Source: Paragordius varius
Lineage: Eukaryota > Nematomorpha
Length of the DNA: 64,000 bases
Assembly (NCBI GenBank): GCA_964247055.1
Contig: OZ176050.1
Span: 992,001-1,056,000 of the forward strand
Reading direction: 5' to 3'
Shown: positions 12,406 through 26,378 of the stretch, piece after piece
How the letters are laid out: every line of letters starts with the position of its first letter
Numbering within the stretch: position 1 is the first letter of the stretch
The notes under the pieces: generated by a model
Told to the model about the DNA's origin: nothing
Seen by the model: only the letters and a program-made list of their open reading frames with translations
Database searches by the model: none
Position numbers and translations under genes: made by a program

Positions 12406-15400
12406 AATCCAAATTTGATCATGTGATGTCGCCATAATTTTTTTGGGTAGCCCTATGGTAGTTCCATCATCACCCCAAATACTTTGGGGATCGGACTATA
12501 AATGTAATTTTTATGAATTTTTTAAATATTTAAAAAATTTATTTTATACGATTTTAAAAATAAAAATGGCTACCTAAAATCCAAATTTGATCAGGTGATG
12601 TCGCCATAATTTTTTTTGGGTAGCCCTATTGTAGTTCCATCATAACCCAAAATATTTTTGAGATCGGACTTTAAATGTAATTTTTATGAATTTTTTAAAT
12701 ATTTAAAAAATTTATTTTATACGATTTTAAAAATAAAAATGGCTACCTAAAATCCAAATTTGATCAGGTGATGTCGCCATAATTTTTTTTTGGTAGCCCT
12801 ATGGTAGTTCCATCATCACCCCAAATATTTTTGAGATCGGAGTAAAAATGTAATTTTTATGAATTTTTTAAATATTTAAAAAATTTATTTATACGATTTT
12901 AAAAATTAAAATGGCTACCTAAAATATAAATTTGATCAGGTGATGTCACTATAATATTTTTGGGTAGCCCTATGGTAGTTCCATCATCACCACAAATATT
13001 TTGGGGATCGGACTATAAATGTAATTTTTATGAATTTTTTAAATATTTAAAAAATTTATTTTATACGATTTTAAAAATAAAAATGGCTACCTAAAATCCA
13101 AATTTGATCAGGTGATGTCGCCATAATTTTTTTTGGGTAGCCCTATGGTAGTTCCATCATCACCCCAAATACTTTGGGGATCGGACTATAAATGTATTTT
13201 TTATGAATTTTTTAAATATTTAAAAAATTTATTTTATACGATTTTAAAAATAAAAATGGCTACCTAAAATCCAAATTTGATCAGATGATGTCACCATAAT
13301 TTTTTTTGGGTAGCCCTATGGTAGTTTCATCATACCCCAAATATTTTCGAGATCGGAGTATAAATGTAATTTTTATGAATTTTTTAAATATTTAAAAAAT
13401 TTATTTTCTACGATTTTAAAAATAAAAATGGCTACCTAAAATCCAAATATGATCAGGTGATGTCACCATAATTTTTTTTGGGTAGCCCTATGGTAGTTCC
13501 ATCATCACCCCAAATATTGTCGAGATCGGAGTATAAATGTAATTTTTTTGAATTTTTTAAATATTTAAAAAATTTATTTTATACGATTTTAAAAATAAAA
13601 ATGGCTACCTAAAATCCAAATTTGATCAGGTGATGTCACCATAATTTTTTTTGGGTAGCCCTATGGTAGTTCCATCATCACACCAAATACTTTGGGGATC
13701 GGACTATAAATGTAATTTTTAAGAATTTTTTAAATATTTAAAAAATTTATTTTATACGATTTTAAAAATAAAAATGGCTACCTAAAATCCAAATTTGATC
13801 AGGTGATGTCACCATAATTTTTTTTGGGTAGCCCTATGGTAGTTCCATCATTACCCCAAATATTTTCGAGATCGGAGTATAAATGTAATTTTTATAAATT
13901 TTTTAAATATTTAAAAAATTTATTTTATAAGATTTTAAAAATAAAAATGGCTACCTAAAATCCAAATTTGATCAGGTGATGTCGCCATAATTTTTTTGGG
14001 TAGCCCTATGGTAGTTCCATCATCACCCCAAATACTTTGGGGATCGGACTATAAATGTAATTTTTATGAATTTTTTAAATATTTAAAAAATTTATTTTAT
14101 ACGATTTTAAAAATAAAAATGGCTACCTAAAATCCAAATTTGATCAGGTGATGTCGCCATAATTTTTTTTGGGTAGCCCTATAGTAGTTCCATCATCACC
14201 CCAAATATTTTTGAGATCGGAGTATAAATGTAATTTTTATGAATTTTTTAAATATTTAAAAAATTTATTTTATACGATTTTAAAAATAAAAATGGCTACC
14301 TAAAATCCAAATTTGATCAGGTGATGTCACCATAATTTATTTGGGTAGCCCTATAGTAGTTCCATCATCACCCCAAATATTTTTGAGATCGGAGTATAAA
14401 TGTAATTTTTATGAATTTTTTAAATATTTAAAAAATTTATTTTATACGATTTTAAAAATAAAAATGGCTACCTAAAATCCAAATTTGATCAGGTGATGTC
14501 GCCATAATTTTTTTTGGGTAGCCCTATGGTAGTTCCATCGTAACCCCAAATATTTTTGAGATCGGACTTTAAATGTAATTTTTATGAATTTTTTAAATAT
14601 GTAAAAAATTTATTTTCTACGATTTTAAAAATAAAAATGGCTACCTAAAATCCAAATTTGATCAGGTGATGTCGCCATAATTTTTTTTGGGTAGCCCTAT
14701 GGTAACCATCATCACCCCAAATACTTTGGGGATCGGACTATAAATGTATTTTTTATGAATTTTTTAAATATTTAAAAAATTTATTTTATACGATTTTAAA
14801 AATAAAAATGGCTACCTAAAATCCAAATTTGATCAGATGATGTCACCATAATTTTTTTTGGGTAGCCCTATGGTAGTTCCATCATACCCCAAATATTTTC
14901 GAGATCGGAGTATAAATGTAATTTTTATGAATTTTTTAAATATGTAAAAAATTTATTTTCTACGATTTTAAAAATAAAAATGGCTACCTAAAATCCAAAT
15001 TTGATCAGGTGATGTCACCATATTTTTTTTGGGTAGCCCTATGGTAGTTCCATCATCACCCCAAATATTGTCGAGATCGGAGTATAAATGTAATTTTTTT
15101 GAATTTTTTAAATATTTAAAAAATTTATTTTATACGATTTTAAAAATAAAAATGGCTACCTAAAATCCAAATTTGATCAGGTGATGTCACCATAATTTTT
15201 TTTGGGTAGCCCTATGGTAGTTCCATCATCACACCAAATACTTTGGGGATCGGACTATAAATGTAATTTTTAAGAATTTTTTAAATATTTAAAAAATTTA
15301 TTTTATACGATTTTAAAAATAAAAATGGCTACCTAAAATCCAAATTTGATCAGGTGATGTCACCATAATTTTTTTTGGGTAGCCCTATGGTAGTTCCATC

Positions 15401-16371
15401 ATCACCCCAAATATTTTCAAGATCGGTGTATAAATGTAATTTTTATGAATTTTTTAAATATTTAAAAAATTTATTTTATACGATTTTAAAAATAAAAATG
15501 GCTACCTAAAATCCAAATTTGATCAGGTGATGTCACTATAATTTTTTTGGGTAGCCCTATGGTAGTTCCATCATCACCCCAAATATTTTGGGGATCGGAC
15601 TATAAATGTAATTTTTATGAATTTTTTAAATATTTAAAAAATTTATTTTATACGATTTTAAAAATAAAAATGGCTACCTAAAATCCAAATTTGATCAGGT
15701 GATGTCACCATAATTTTTTTTGGGTAGCCCTATGGTAGTTCCATCATCACACCAAATACTTTGGGGATCGGACTATAAATGTAATTTTTAAGAATTTTTT
15801 AAATATTTAAAAAATTTATTTTATACGATTTTAAAAATAAAAATGGCTACCTAAAATCCAAATTTGATCAGGTGATGTCACCATAATTTTTTTTGGGTAG
15901 CCCTATGGTAGTTCCATCATCACCCCAAATATTTTCAAGATCGGTGTATAAATGTAATTTTTATGAATTTTTTAAATATTTAAAAAATTTATTTTATACG
16001 ATTTTAAAAATAAAAATGGCTACCTAAAATCCAAATTTGATCAGGTGATGTCACTATAATTTTTTTGGGTAGCCCTATGGTAGTTCCATCATCACCCCAA
16101 ATATTTTGGGGATCGGACTATAAATGTAATTTTTATGAATTTTTTAAATATTTAAAAAATTTATTTTATACGATTTTAAAAATAAAAATGGCTACCTAAA
16201 ATCCAAATTTGATCTGGTGATGTCACTATAATTTTTTTGGGTAGCCCTATGGTAGTTCCATCATCACCCTAAATATTTTGGGGATCGGACTATAAATGTA
16301 ATTTTTATGAATTTTTTAAATATTTAAAAAATTTATTTTATACGATTTTAAAAATAAAAATGGCTACCTAA
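12406..16371. repeat. HOR segment, 23 monomers, third copy of the 14-monomer block
   Basis: 12406-14819 is the third 2414-bp copy of M1-M14. Its M13 keeps AAAATTTATTTTC where the other two copies have AAAATGTATTTTC, and its M14 has the common TTTTGGGTAGCC rather than TTTAAGGGTAGCC. Then come M15, M16, M8, a CAAGATCGGTG type and M17. The M8-to-M17 triplet starting at 15164 is repeated from 15682. M18 closes the segment. The total is 3966 bp. Confidence 0.8.
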
Positions 16372-17062
16372 AATCCAAATTTGATCATGTGATGTCGCCA
16401 TAATTTTTTTGGGTAGCCCTATGGTAGTTCCATCATCACCCCAAATACTTTGGGGATCGGACTATAAATGTAATTTTTATGAATTTTTTAAATATTTAAA
16501 AAATTTATTTTATACGATTTTAAAAATAAAAATGGCTACCTAAAATCCAAATTTGATCAGGTGATGTCGCCATAATTTTTTTTGGGTAGCCCTATTGTAG
16601 TTCCATCATAACCCAAAATATTTTTGAGATCGGACTTTAAATGTAATTTTTATGAATTTTTTAAATATTTAAAAAATTTATTTTATACGATTTTAAAAAT
16701 AAAAATGGCTACCTAAAATCCAAATTTGATCAGGTGATGTCGCCATAATTTTTTTTTGGTAGCCCTATGGTAGTTCCATCATCACCCCAAATATTTTTGA
16801 GATCGGAGTAAAAATGTAATTTTTATGAATTTTTTAAATATTTAAAAAATTTATTTTATACGATTTTAAAAATAAAAATGGCTACCTAAAATCCAAATTT
16901 GATCAGGTGATGTCACCATAATTTTTTTTGGGTAGCCCTATGGTAGTTCCATCATCACACCAAATACTTTGGGGATCGGACTATAAATGTAATTTTTAAG
17001 AATTTTTTAAATATTTAAAAAATTTATTTTATACGATTTTAAAAATAAAAATGGCTACCTAA
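16372..17062. repeat. Truncated HOR restart: M1, M2, M3, then M8
   Basis: A new unit begins with GATCATG (M1), CTATTGTAG (M2) and GGAGTAAAAATG (M3), then jumps to the CACACC, TTTTTAAGAAT type (M8), missing M4-M7. The M3 here ends TTTATTTTATACG rather than its usual TTTATTTATACG, so the breakpoint lies in the 3' half of that monomer. Four monomers in all. Confidence 0.75.
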
Positions 17063-18096
17063 AATCCAAATTTGATCAGGTGATGTCACCATAATTTTTT
17101 TTGGGTAGCCCTATGGTAGTTCCATCATTACCCCAAATATTTTCGAGATCGGAGTATAAATGTAATTTTTATAAATTTTTTAAATATTTAAAAAATTTAT
17201 TTTATAAGATTTTAAAAATAAAAATGGCTACCTAAAATCCAAATTTGATCAGGTGATGTCGCCATAATTTTTTTGGGTAGCCCTATGGTAGTTCCATCAT
17301 TACCCCAAATATTTTCGAGATCGGAGTATAAATGTAATTTTTATAAATTTTTTAAATATTTAAAAAATTTATTTTATAAGATTTTAAAAATAAAAATGGC
17401 TACCTAAAATCCAAATTTGATCAGGTGATGTCACCATAATTTTTTTTGGGTAGCCCTATGGTAGTTCCATCATCACCCCAAATATTGTCGAGATCGGAGT
17501 ATAAATGTAATTTTTTTGAATTTTTTAAATATTTAAAAAATTTATTTTATAAGATTTTAAAAATAAAAATGGCTACCTAAAATCCAAATTTGATCAGGTG
17601 ATGTCGCCATAATTTTTTTGGGTAGGCCTATGGTAGTTCCATCATTACCCCAAATATTTTCGAGATCGGAGTATAAATGTAATTTTTATAAATTTTTTAA
17701 ATATTTAAAAAATTTATTTTATAAGATTTTAAAAATAAAAATGGCTACTTAAAATCCAAATTTGATCAGGTGATGTCACCATAATTTTTTTTGGGTAGCC
17801 CTATGGTAGTTCCATCATCACCCCAAATATTGTCGAGATCGGAGTATAAATGTAATTTTTTTGAATTTTTTAAATATTTAAAAAATTTATTTATACGATT
17901 TTAAAAATTAAAATGGCTACCTAAAATATAAATTTGATCAGGTGATGTCACTATAATATTTTTGGGTAGCCCTATGGTAGTTCCATCATCACCACAAATA
18001 TTTTGGGGATCGGACTATAAATGTATTTTTTATGAATTTTTTAAATATTTAAAAAATTTATTTTATACGATTTTAAAAATAAAAATGGCTACCTAA
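17063..18096. repeat. Six-monomer block, copy 1 (1034 bp)
   Basis: The order is M9 (CATTACC, TTATAAGAT), an M10-M9 chimera (GTCGCC with CATTACC), M7-like (TTGTCGAG), the chimera again, M7-like, M4 (AATATAAATTTG). An inner two-monomer period is visible. Copy 1 has private changes GGTAGGCC (near 17623) and GGCTACTTAAAA (near 17745) that copy 2 lacks. The next copy follows immediately. Confidence 0.85.
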
Positions 18097-19130
18097 AATC
18101 CAAATTTGATCAGGTGATGTCACCATAATTTTTTTTGGGTAGCCCTATGGTAGTTCCATCATTACCCCAAATATTTTCGAGATCGGAGTATAAATGTAAT
18201 TTTTATAAATTTTTTAAATATTTAAAAAATTTATTTTATAAGATTTTAAAAATAAAAATGGCTACCTAAAATCCAAATTTGATCAGGTGATGTCGCCATA
18301 ATTTTTTTGGGTAGCCCTATGGTAGTTCCATCATTACCCCAAATATTTTCGAGATCGGAGTATAAATGTAATTTTTATAAATTTTTTAAATATTTAAAAA
18401 ATTTATTTTATAAGATTTTAAAAATAAAAATGGCTACCTAAAATCCAAATTTGATCAGGTGATGTCACCATAATTTTTTTTGGGTAGCCCTATGGTAGTT
18501 CCATCATCACCCCAAATATTGTCGAGATCGGAGTATAAATGTAATTTTTTTGAATTTTTTAAATATTTAAAAAATTTATTTTATAAGATTTTAAAAATAA
18601 AAATGGCTACCTAAAATCCAAATTTGATCAGGTGATGTCGCCATAATTTTTTTGGGTAGCCCTATGGTAGTTCCATCATTACCCCAAATATTTTCGAGAT
18701 CGGAGTATAAATGTAATTTTTATAAATTTTTTAAATATTTAAAAAATTTATTTTATAAGATTTTAAAAATAAAAATGGCTACCTAAAATCCAAATTTGAT
18801 CAGGTGATGTCACCATAATTTTTTTTGGGTAGCCCTATGGTAGTTCCATCATCACCCCAAATATTGTCGAGATCGGAGTATAAATGTAATTTTTTTGAAT
18901 TTTTTAAATATTTAAAAAATTTATTTATACGATTTTAAAAATTAAAATGGCTACCTAAAATATAAATTTGATCAGGTGATGTCACTATAATATTTTTGGG
19001 TAGCCCTATGGTAGTTCCATCATCACCACAAATATTTTGGGGATCGGACTATAAATGTATTTTTTATGAATTTTTTAAATATTTAAAAAATTTATTTTAT
19101 ACGATTTTAAAAATAAAAATGGCTACCTAA
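18097..19130. repeat. Six-monomer block, copy 2 (1034 bp)
   Basis: It repeats 17063-18096 at an offset of exactly 1034 bp, checked at the block starts and at the shared ATTAAAATGGCTACC marker (17917 and 18951). It lacks the two private changes of copy 1, so those arose after the duplication or were lost here by conversion. The older M6 order resumes at 19131. Confidence 0.85.
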
Positions 19131-21030
19131 AATCCAAATTTGATCAGATGATGTCACCATAATTTTTTTTGGGTAGCCCTATGGTAGTTTCATCATACCC
19201 CAAATATTTTCGAGATCGGAGTATAAATGTAATTTTTATGAATTTTTTAAATATTTAAAAAATTTATTTTCTACGATTTTAAAAATAAAAATGGCTACCT
19301 AAAATCCAAATTTGATCAGGTGATGTCACCATAATTTTTTTTGGGTAGCCCTATGGTAGTTCCATCATCACCCCAAATATTGTCGAGATCGGAGTATAAA
19401 TGTAATTTTTTTGAATTTTTTAAATATTTAAAAAATTTATTTTATACGATTTCAAAAATAAAAATGGCTACCTAAAATCCAAATTTGATCAGGTGATGTC
19501 ACCATAATTTTTTTTGGGTAGCCCTATGGTAGTTCCATCATCACACCAAATACTTTGGGGATCGGACTATAAATGTAATTTTTAAGAATTTTTTAAATAT
19601 TTAAAAAATTTATTTTATACGATTTTAAAAATAAAAATGGCTACCTAAAATCCAAATTTGATCAGGTGATGTCACCATAATTTTTTTTGGGTAGCCCTAT
19701 GGTAGTTCCATCATTACCCCAAATATTTTCGAGATCGGAGTATAAATGTAATTTTTATAAATTTTTTAAATATTTAAAAAATTTATTTTATAAGATTTTA
19801 AAAATAAAAATGGCTACCTAAAATCCAAATTTGATCAGGTGATGTCGCCATAATTTTTTTGGGTAGCCCTATGGTAGTTCCATCATTACCCCAAATATTT
19901 TCGAGATCGGAGTATAAATGTAATTTTTATAAATTTTTTAAATATTTAAAAAATTTATTTTATAAGATTTTAAAAATAAAAATGGCTACCTAAAATCCAA
20001 ATTTGATCAGGTGATGTCACCATAATTTTTTTTGGGTAGCCCTATGGTAGTTCCATCATCACCCCAAATATTGTCGAGATCGGAGTATAAATGTAATTTT
20101 TTTGAATTTTTTAAATATTTAAAAAATTTATTTTATACGATTTTAAAAATAAAAATGGCTACCTAAAATCCAAATTTGATCAGGTGATGTCACCATAATT
20201 TTTTTTGGGTAGCCCTATGGTAGTTCCATCATCACACCAAATACTTTGGGGATCGGACTATAAATGTAATTTTTAAGAATTTTTTAAATATTTAAAAAAT
20301 TTATTTTATACGATTTTAAAAATAAAAATGGCTACCTAAAATCCAAATTTGATCAGGTGATGTCACCATAATTTTTTTTGGGTAGCCCTATGGTAGTTCC
20401 ATCATTACCCCAAATATTTTCGAGATCGGAGTATAAATGTAATTTTTATGAATTTTTTAAATATTTAAAAAATTTATTTTATACGATTTTAAAAATAAAA
20501 ATGGCTACCTAAAATCCAAATTTGATCAGGTGATGTCGCCATAATTTTTTTTGGGTAGCCCTATAGTAGTTCCATCATCACCCCAAATATTTTTGAGATC
20601 GGAGTATAAATGTAATTTTTATGAATTTTTTAAATATTTAAAAAATTTATTTTATACGATTTTAAAAATAAAAATGGCTACCTAAAATCCAAATTTGATC
20701 AGGTGATGTCACCATAATTTATTTGGGTAGCCCTATAGTAGTTCCATCATCACCCCAAATATTTTTGAGATCGGAGTATAAATGTAATTTTTATGAATTT
20801 TTTAAATATTTAAAAAATTTATTTTATACGATTTTAAAAATAAAAATGGCTACCTAAAATCCAAATTTGATCAGGTGATGTCGCCATAATTTTTTTTGGG
20901 TAGCCCTATGGTAGTTCCATCGTAACCCCAAATATTTTTGAGATCGGACTTTAAATGTAATTTTTATGAATTTTTTAAATATTTAAAAAATTTATTTTAT
21001 ACGATTTTAAAAATAAAAATGGCTACCTAA
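19131..21030. repeat. Mixed HOR segment, 11 monomers
   Basis: By markers the order is M6, M7, M8, M9, the M10-M9 chimera, M7, M8, M9, M11, M12, M13. The M7-M9 run occurs twice. The second M9 ends in TTTTTATGAAT and TACGAT instead of TATAAAT and TAAGAT, so it is a chimera leading into M11. The M13 here has lost the ATATGT change and carries the intact A/T palindrome. This is the last segment that clearly follows the M1-M18 key. Confidence 0.7.
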
Positions 21031-23614
21031 AATCCAAATTTGATCAGGTGATGTCGCCATAATTTTTTTTGGGTAGCCCTATGGTAGTTCCATCATCACC
21101 CCAAATATTGTCGAGATCGGAGTATAAATGTAATTTTTTTGAATTTTTTAAATATATTAAAATTTATTTTATACGATTTTAAAAATAAAAATGGCTACCT
21201 AAAATCCAAATTTGATCAGGTGATGTCGCCATAATTTTTTTTGGGTAACTCTATGGTGGTTCCATCATCACCCCAAATATTTTTGAGATCGGAGTATAAA
21301 TGTAATTTTTATGAATTTTTTAAATATTTAAAAAATTTATTTTATACGATTTTAAAAATAAAAATGGCTACCTAAAATCCAAATTTGATCAGGGGATGTC
21401 GCCATAATTTTTTTTGGGTAGCCCTATGGTAGTTCCATCATCACCCCAAATATTGTCGAGATCGGAGTATAAATGTAATTTTTTTGAATTTTTTAATTAT
21501 TTAAAAAATTTATTTTATACGATTTTAAAAATAAAAATGGCTACCTAAAATCCAAATTTGATCAGGTGATTTCGCCATAATTTTTTTTGGGTAACCCTAT
21601 GGTGGTTCCATCATCACCCCAAATATTTTTGAGATCGGAGTATAAATGTAATTTTTATGAATTTTTTAAATATTTAAAAAATTTATTTTATACGATTTTA
21701 AAAATAAAAATGGCTACCTAAAATCCAAATTTGATCAGGTGATGTCGCCATATTTTTTTTTGGGTAGCCCTATAGTAGTTCCATCATCACCCCAAATATT
21801 TTTGAGATCGGAGTATAAATGTAATTTTTATGAATTTTTTAAATATTTAAAAAATTTATTTTATACGATTTTAAAAATAAAAATGGCTACCTAAAATCCA
21901 AATTTGATCAGGTGATGTCACCATAATTTATTTGGGTAGCCCTATAGTAGTTCCATCATCACCCCAAATATTTTTGAGATCGGAGTATAAATGTAATTTT
22001 TATGAATTTTTTAAATATTTAAAAAATTTATTTTATACGATTTTAAAAATAAAAATGGCTACCTAAAATCCAAATTTGATCAGGTGATGTCGCCATAATT
22101 TTTTTTGGGTAGCCCTATGGTAGTTCCATCATAACCCCAAATATTTTTGAGATCGGACTTTAAATGTAATTTTTATGAATTTTTTAAATATTTAAAAAAT
22201 TTATTTTATACGATTTTAAAAATAAAAATGGCTACCTAAAATCCAAATTTGATCAGGTGATGTCGCCATAATTTTTTTTGGGTAGCCCTATGGTAGTTCC
22301 ATCATCACCCCAAATATTGTCGAGATCGGAGTATAAATGTAATTTTTTTGAATTTTTTAAATATTTAAAAAATTTATTTTATACGATTTTAAAAATAAAA
22401 ATGGCTACCTAAAATCCAAATTTGATCAGGTGATGTCGCCATTTTTGGGTAACCCTATGGTGGTTCCATCATCACCCCAAATATTTTTGAGATCGGAGTA
22501 TAAATGTAATTTTTATGAATTTTTTAAATATTTAAAAAATTTATTTTATACGATTTTAAAAATAAAAATGGCTACCTAAAATCCAAATTTGATCAGGTGA
22601 TGTCGCCATAATTTTTTTTGGGTAGCCCTATGGTAGTTCCATCATCACCCCAAATATTGTCGAGATCGGAGTATAAATGTAATTTTTTTGAATTTTTTAA
22701 ATATTTAAAAAATTTATTTTATACGATTTTAAAAATAAAAATGGCTACCTAAAATCCAAATTTGATCAGGTGATGTCGCCATAATTTTTTTTGGGTAACC
22801 CTATGGTGGTTCCATCATCACCCCAAATATTTTTGAGATCGGAGTATAAATGTAATTTTTATGAATTTTTTAAATATTTAAAAAATTTATTTTATACGAT
22901 TTTAAAAATAAAAATGGCTACCTAAAATCCAAATTTGATCAGGTGATGTCACCATAATTTATTTGGGTAGCCCTATAGTAGTTCCATCATCACCCCAAAT
23001 ATTTTTGAGATCGGAGTATAAATGTAATTTTTATGAATTTTTTAAATATTTAAAAAATTTATTTTATACGATTTTAAAAATAAAAATGGCTACCTAAAAT
23101 CCAAATTTGATCAGGTGATGTCACCATAATTTATTTGGGTAGCCCTATAGTAGTTCCATCATCATCCCAAATATTTTTGAGATCGGAGTATAAATTAATT
23201 TTTATGAATTTTTTAAATATTTAAAAAATTTATTTTATACGATTTTAAAAATAAAAATGGCTACCTAAAATCCAAATTTGATCAGGTGATGTTACCATAA
23301 TTTATTTGGGTAGCCCTATAGTAGTTCCATCATCACCCCAAATATTTTTGAGATCGGAGTATAAATGTAATTTTTATGAATTTTTTAAATATTTAAAAAA
23401 TTTATTTTATACGATTTTAAAAATAAAAATGGCTACCTAGAATCCAAATTTGATCAGGTGATGTCGCCATAATTTTTTTTGGGTAGCCCTATGGTAGTTC
23501 CATTATAACCCCAAATATTTTTGAGATCGGACTTTAAATGTAATTTTTATGAATTTTTTTAAATATTTAAAAAATTTATTTTATACGATTTTAAAAATAA
23601 AAATGGCTACCTAA
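21031..23614. repeat. Alternating two-type satellite segment, 15 monomers
   Basis: A new type appears with GGGTAACCCTATGGTGGTTCC (first near 21245, there as GGGTAACTC). It alternates with a TTGTCGAG type, giving a dimeric pattern of about 345 bp, then gives way to several M12-like monomers (AATTTATTTGGG, CTATAGTAG). One monomer near 22440 is short: about a dozen bases around the T run are missing (GTCGCCATTTTTGGG). Another near 23195 reads TATAAATTAATT, with TG deleted. Confidence 0.75.
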
Positions 23615-24996
23615 AATCCAAATTTGATCAGGTGATGTCGCCATAATTTTTTTTGGGTAGCCCTATAGTAGTTCCATCATCACCCCAAATATTTTTGAGA
23701 TCGGAGTATAAATGTAATTTTTATGAATTTTTTAAATATTTAAAAAATTTATTTTATACGATTTTAAAAATAAAAATGGCTACCTAAAATCCAAATTTGA
23801 TCAGGTGATGTCACCATAATTTTTTTTGGGTAGCCCTATGGTAGTTCCATCATCACCCCAAATATTGTCGAGATCGGAGTATAAATGTAATTTTTTTGAA
23901 TTTTTTTAATATTTAAAAAATTTATTTTATACGATTTTAAAAATAAATTGGCTACCTAAAATCCAAATTTGATCAGGTGATGTCGCCATAATTTTTTTTG
24001 GGTAGCCCTATGGTAGTTCCATCATCACCCCAAATATTGTCGAGATCGGAGTATAAATGTCAATTTTTTGAATTTTTTAAATATTTAAAAAATTTATTTT
24101 ATACGATTTTAAAAATAAAAATGGCTACCTAAAATCCAAATTTGATCAGGTGATGTCGCCATAATTTTTTTTGGGTAACCCTATGGTGGTTCCATCATCA
24201 CCCCAAATATTTTTGAGATCGGAGTATAAATGTAATTTTTATGAATTTTTTAAATATTTAAAAAATTTATTTTATACGATTTTAAAAATAAAAATGGCTA
24301 CCTAAAATCCAAATTTGATCAGGTGATGTCGCCATAATTTTTTTTGGGTAACCCCCTTGTGGTTCCATCATCACCCCAAATATTTATGAGATCTGTCTTT
24401 AAATGTAATTTTTATGAATTTTTTAAATATTTAAAAAATTTATTTTATACGATTTTAAAAATAAAAATGGCTACCTAAAATCCAAATTTGATCAGGTGAT
24501 ATCGCCATAATTTTTTTTGGGTAGCCCTATAGTAGTTCCATCATCACCCCAAATATTTTTGAGATCGGAGTATAAATGTAATTTTTATGAATTTTTTAAA
24601 TATTTAAAAAATTTATTTTATACGATTTTAAAAATAAAAATGGCTACCTAAAATCCAAATTTGATCAGGTGATGTCACCATAATTTATTTGGGTAGCCCT
24701 ATGGTAGTTCCATCATAACCCCAAATATTTTTGAGATCGGACTTTAAATGTAATTTTTATGAATTTTTTAAATATTTAAAAAATTTATTTTATACGATTT
24801 TAAAAATAAAAATGGCTACCTGAAATCCAAATTTGATCAGGTGATGTCGCCATAATTTTTTTTGGGTAGCCCTATAGTAGTTCCATCATCACCCCAAATA
24901 TTTTTGAGATCGGAGTATAAATGTAATTTTTATGAATTTTTTAAATATTTAAAAAATTTATTTTATACGATTTTAAAAATAAAAATGGCTACCTAA
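23615..24996. repeat. Eight-monomer block, copy 1 (1382 bp)
   Basis: Diagnostic rare variants are AAATAAATTGGCTACC (near 23943), ATGTCAATTTTTTG (near 24058), GGTAACCCCCTTGTGG (near 24349) with GAGATCTGTC, GATATCGCC (near 24498) and CTACCTGAAATCC (near 24817). All recur in the next block at the same offset. Confidence 0.9.
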
Positions 24997-26378
24997 AATC
25001 CAAATTTGATCAGGTGATGTCGCCATAATTTTTTTTGGGTAGCCCTATAGTAGTTCCATCATCACCCCAAATATTTTTGAGATCGGAGTATAAATGTAAT
25101 TTTTATGAATTTTTTAAATATTTAAAAAATTTATTTTATACGATTTTAAAAATAAAAATGGCTACCTAAAATCCAAATTTGATCAGGTGATGTCACCATA
25201 ATTTTTTTTGGGTAGCCCTATGGTAGTTCCATCATCACCCCAAATATTGTCGAGATCGGAGTATAAATGTAATTTTTTTGAATTTTTTTAATATTTAAAA
25301 AATTTATTTTATACGATTTTAAAAATAAATTGGCTACCTAAAATCCAAATTTGATCAGGTGATGTCGCCATAATTTTTTTTGGGTAGCCCTATGGTAGTT
25401 CCATCATCACCCCAAATATTGTCGAGATCGGAGTATAAATGTCAATTTTTTGAATTTTTTAAATATTTAAAAAATTTATTTTATACGATTTTAAAAATAA
25501 AAATGGCTACCTAAAATCCAAATTTGATCAGGTGATGTCGCCATAATTTTTTTTGGGTAACCCTATGGTGGTTCCATCATCACCCCAAATATTTTTGAGA
25601 TCGGAGTATAAATGTAATTTTTATGAATTTTTTAAATATTTAAAAAATTTATTTTATACGATTTTAAAAATAAAAATGGCTACCTAAAATCCAAATTTGA
25701 TCAGGTGATGTCGCCATAATTTTTTTTGGGTAACCCCCTTGTGGTTCCATCATCACCCCAAATATTTATGAGATCTGTCTTTAAATGTAATTTTTATGAA
25801 TTTTTTAAATATTTAAAAAATTTATTTTATACGATTTTAAAAATAAAAATGGCTACCTAAAATCCAAATTTGATCAGGTGATATCGCCATAATTTTTTTT
25901 GGGTAGCCCTATAGTAGTTCCATCATCACCCCAAATATTTTTGAGATCGGAGTATAAATGTAATTTTTATGAATTTTTTAAATATTTAAAAAATTTATTT
26001 TATACGATTTTAAAAATAAAAATGGCTACCTAAAATCCAAATTTGATCAGGTGATGTCACCATAATTTATTTGGGTAGCCCTATGGTAGTTCCATCATAA
26101 CCCCAAATATTTTTGAGATCGGACTTTAAATGTAATTTTTATGAATTTTTTAAATATTTAAAAAATTTATTTTATACGATTTTAAAAATAAAAATGGCTA
26201 CCTGAAATCCAAATTTGATCAGGTGATGTCGCCATAATTTTTTTTGGGTAGCCCTATAGTAGTTCCATCATCACCCCAAATATTTTTGAGATCGGAGTAT
26301 AAATGTAATTTTTATGAATTTTTTAAATATTTAAAAAATTTATTTTATACGATTTTAAAAATAAAAATGGCTACCTAA
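24997..26378. repeat. Eight-monomer block, copy 2 (1382 bp)
   Basis: It repeats 23615-24996 at an offset of 1382 bp, confirmed at five rare variants, including the CCCCCTTGTGG site (24349 and 25731) and CTACCTGAAATCC (24821 and 26203). The copies look almost identical, so the duplication is recent relative to most of the array. Confidence 0.9.
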
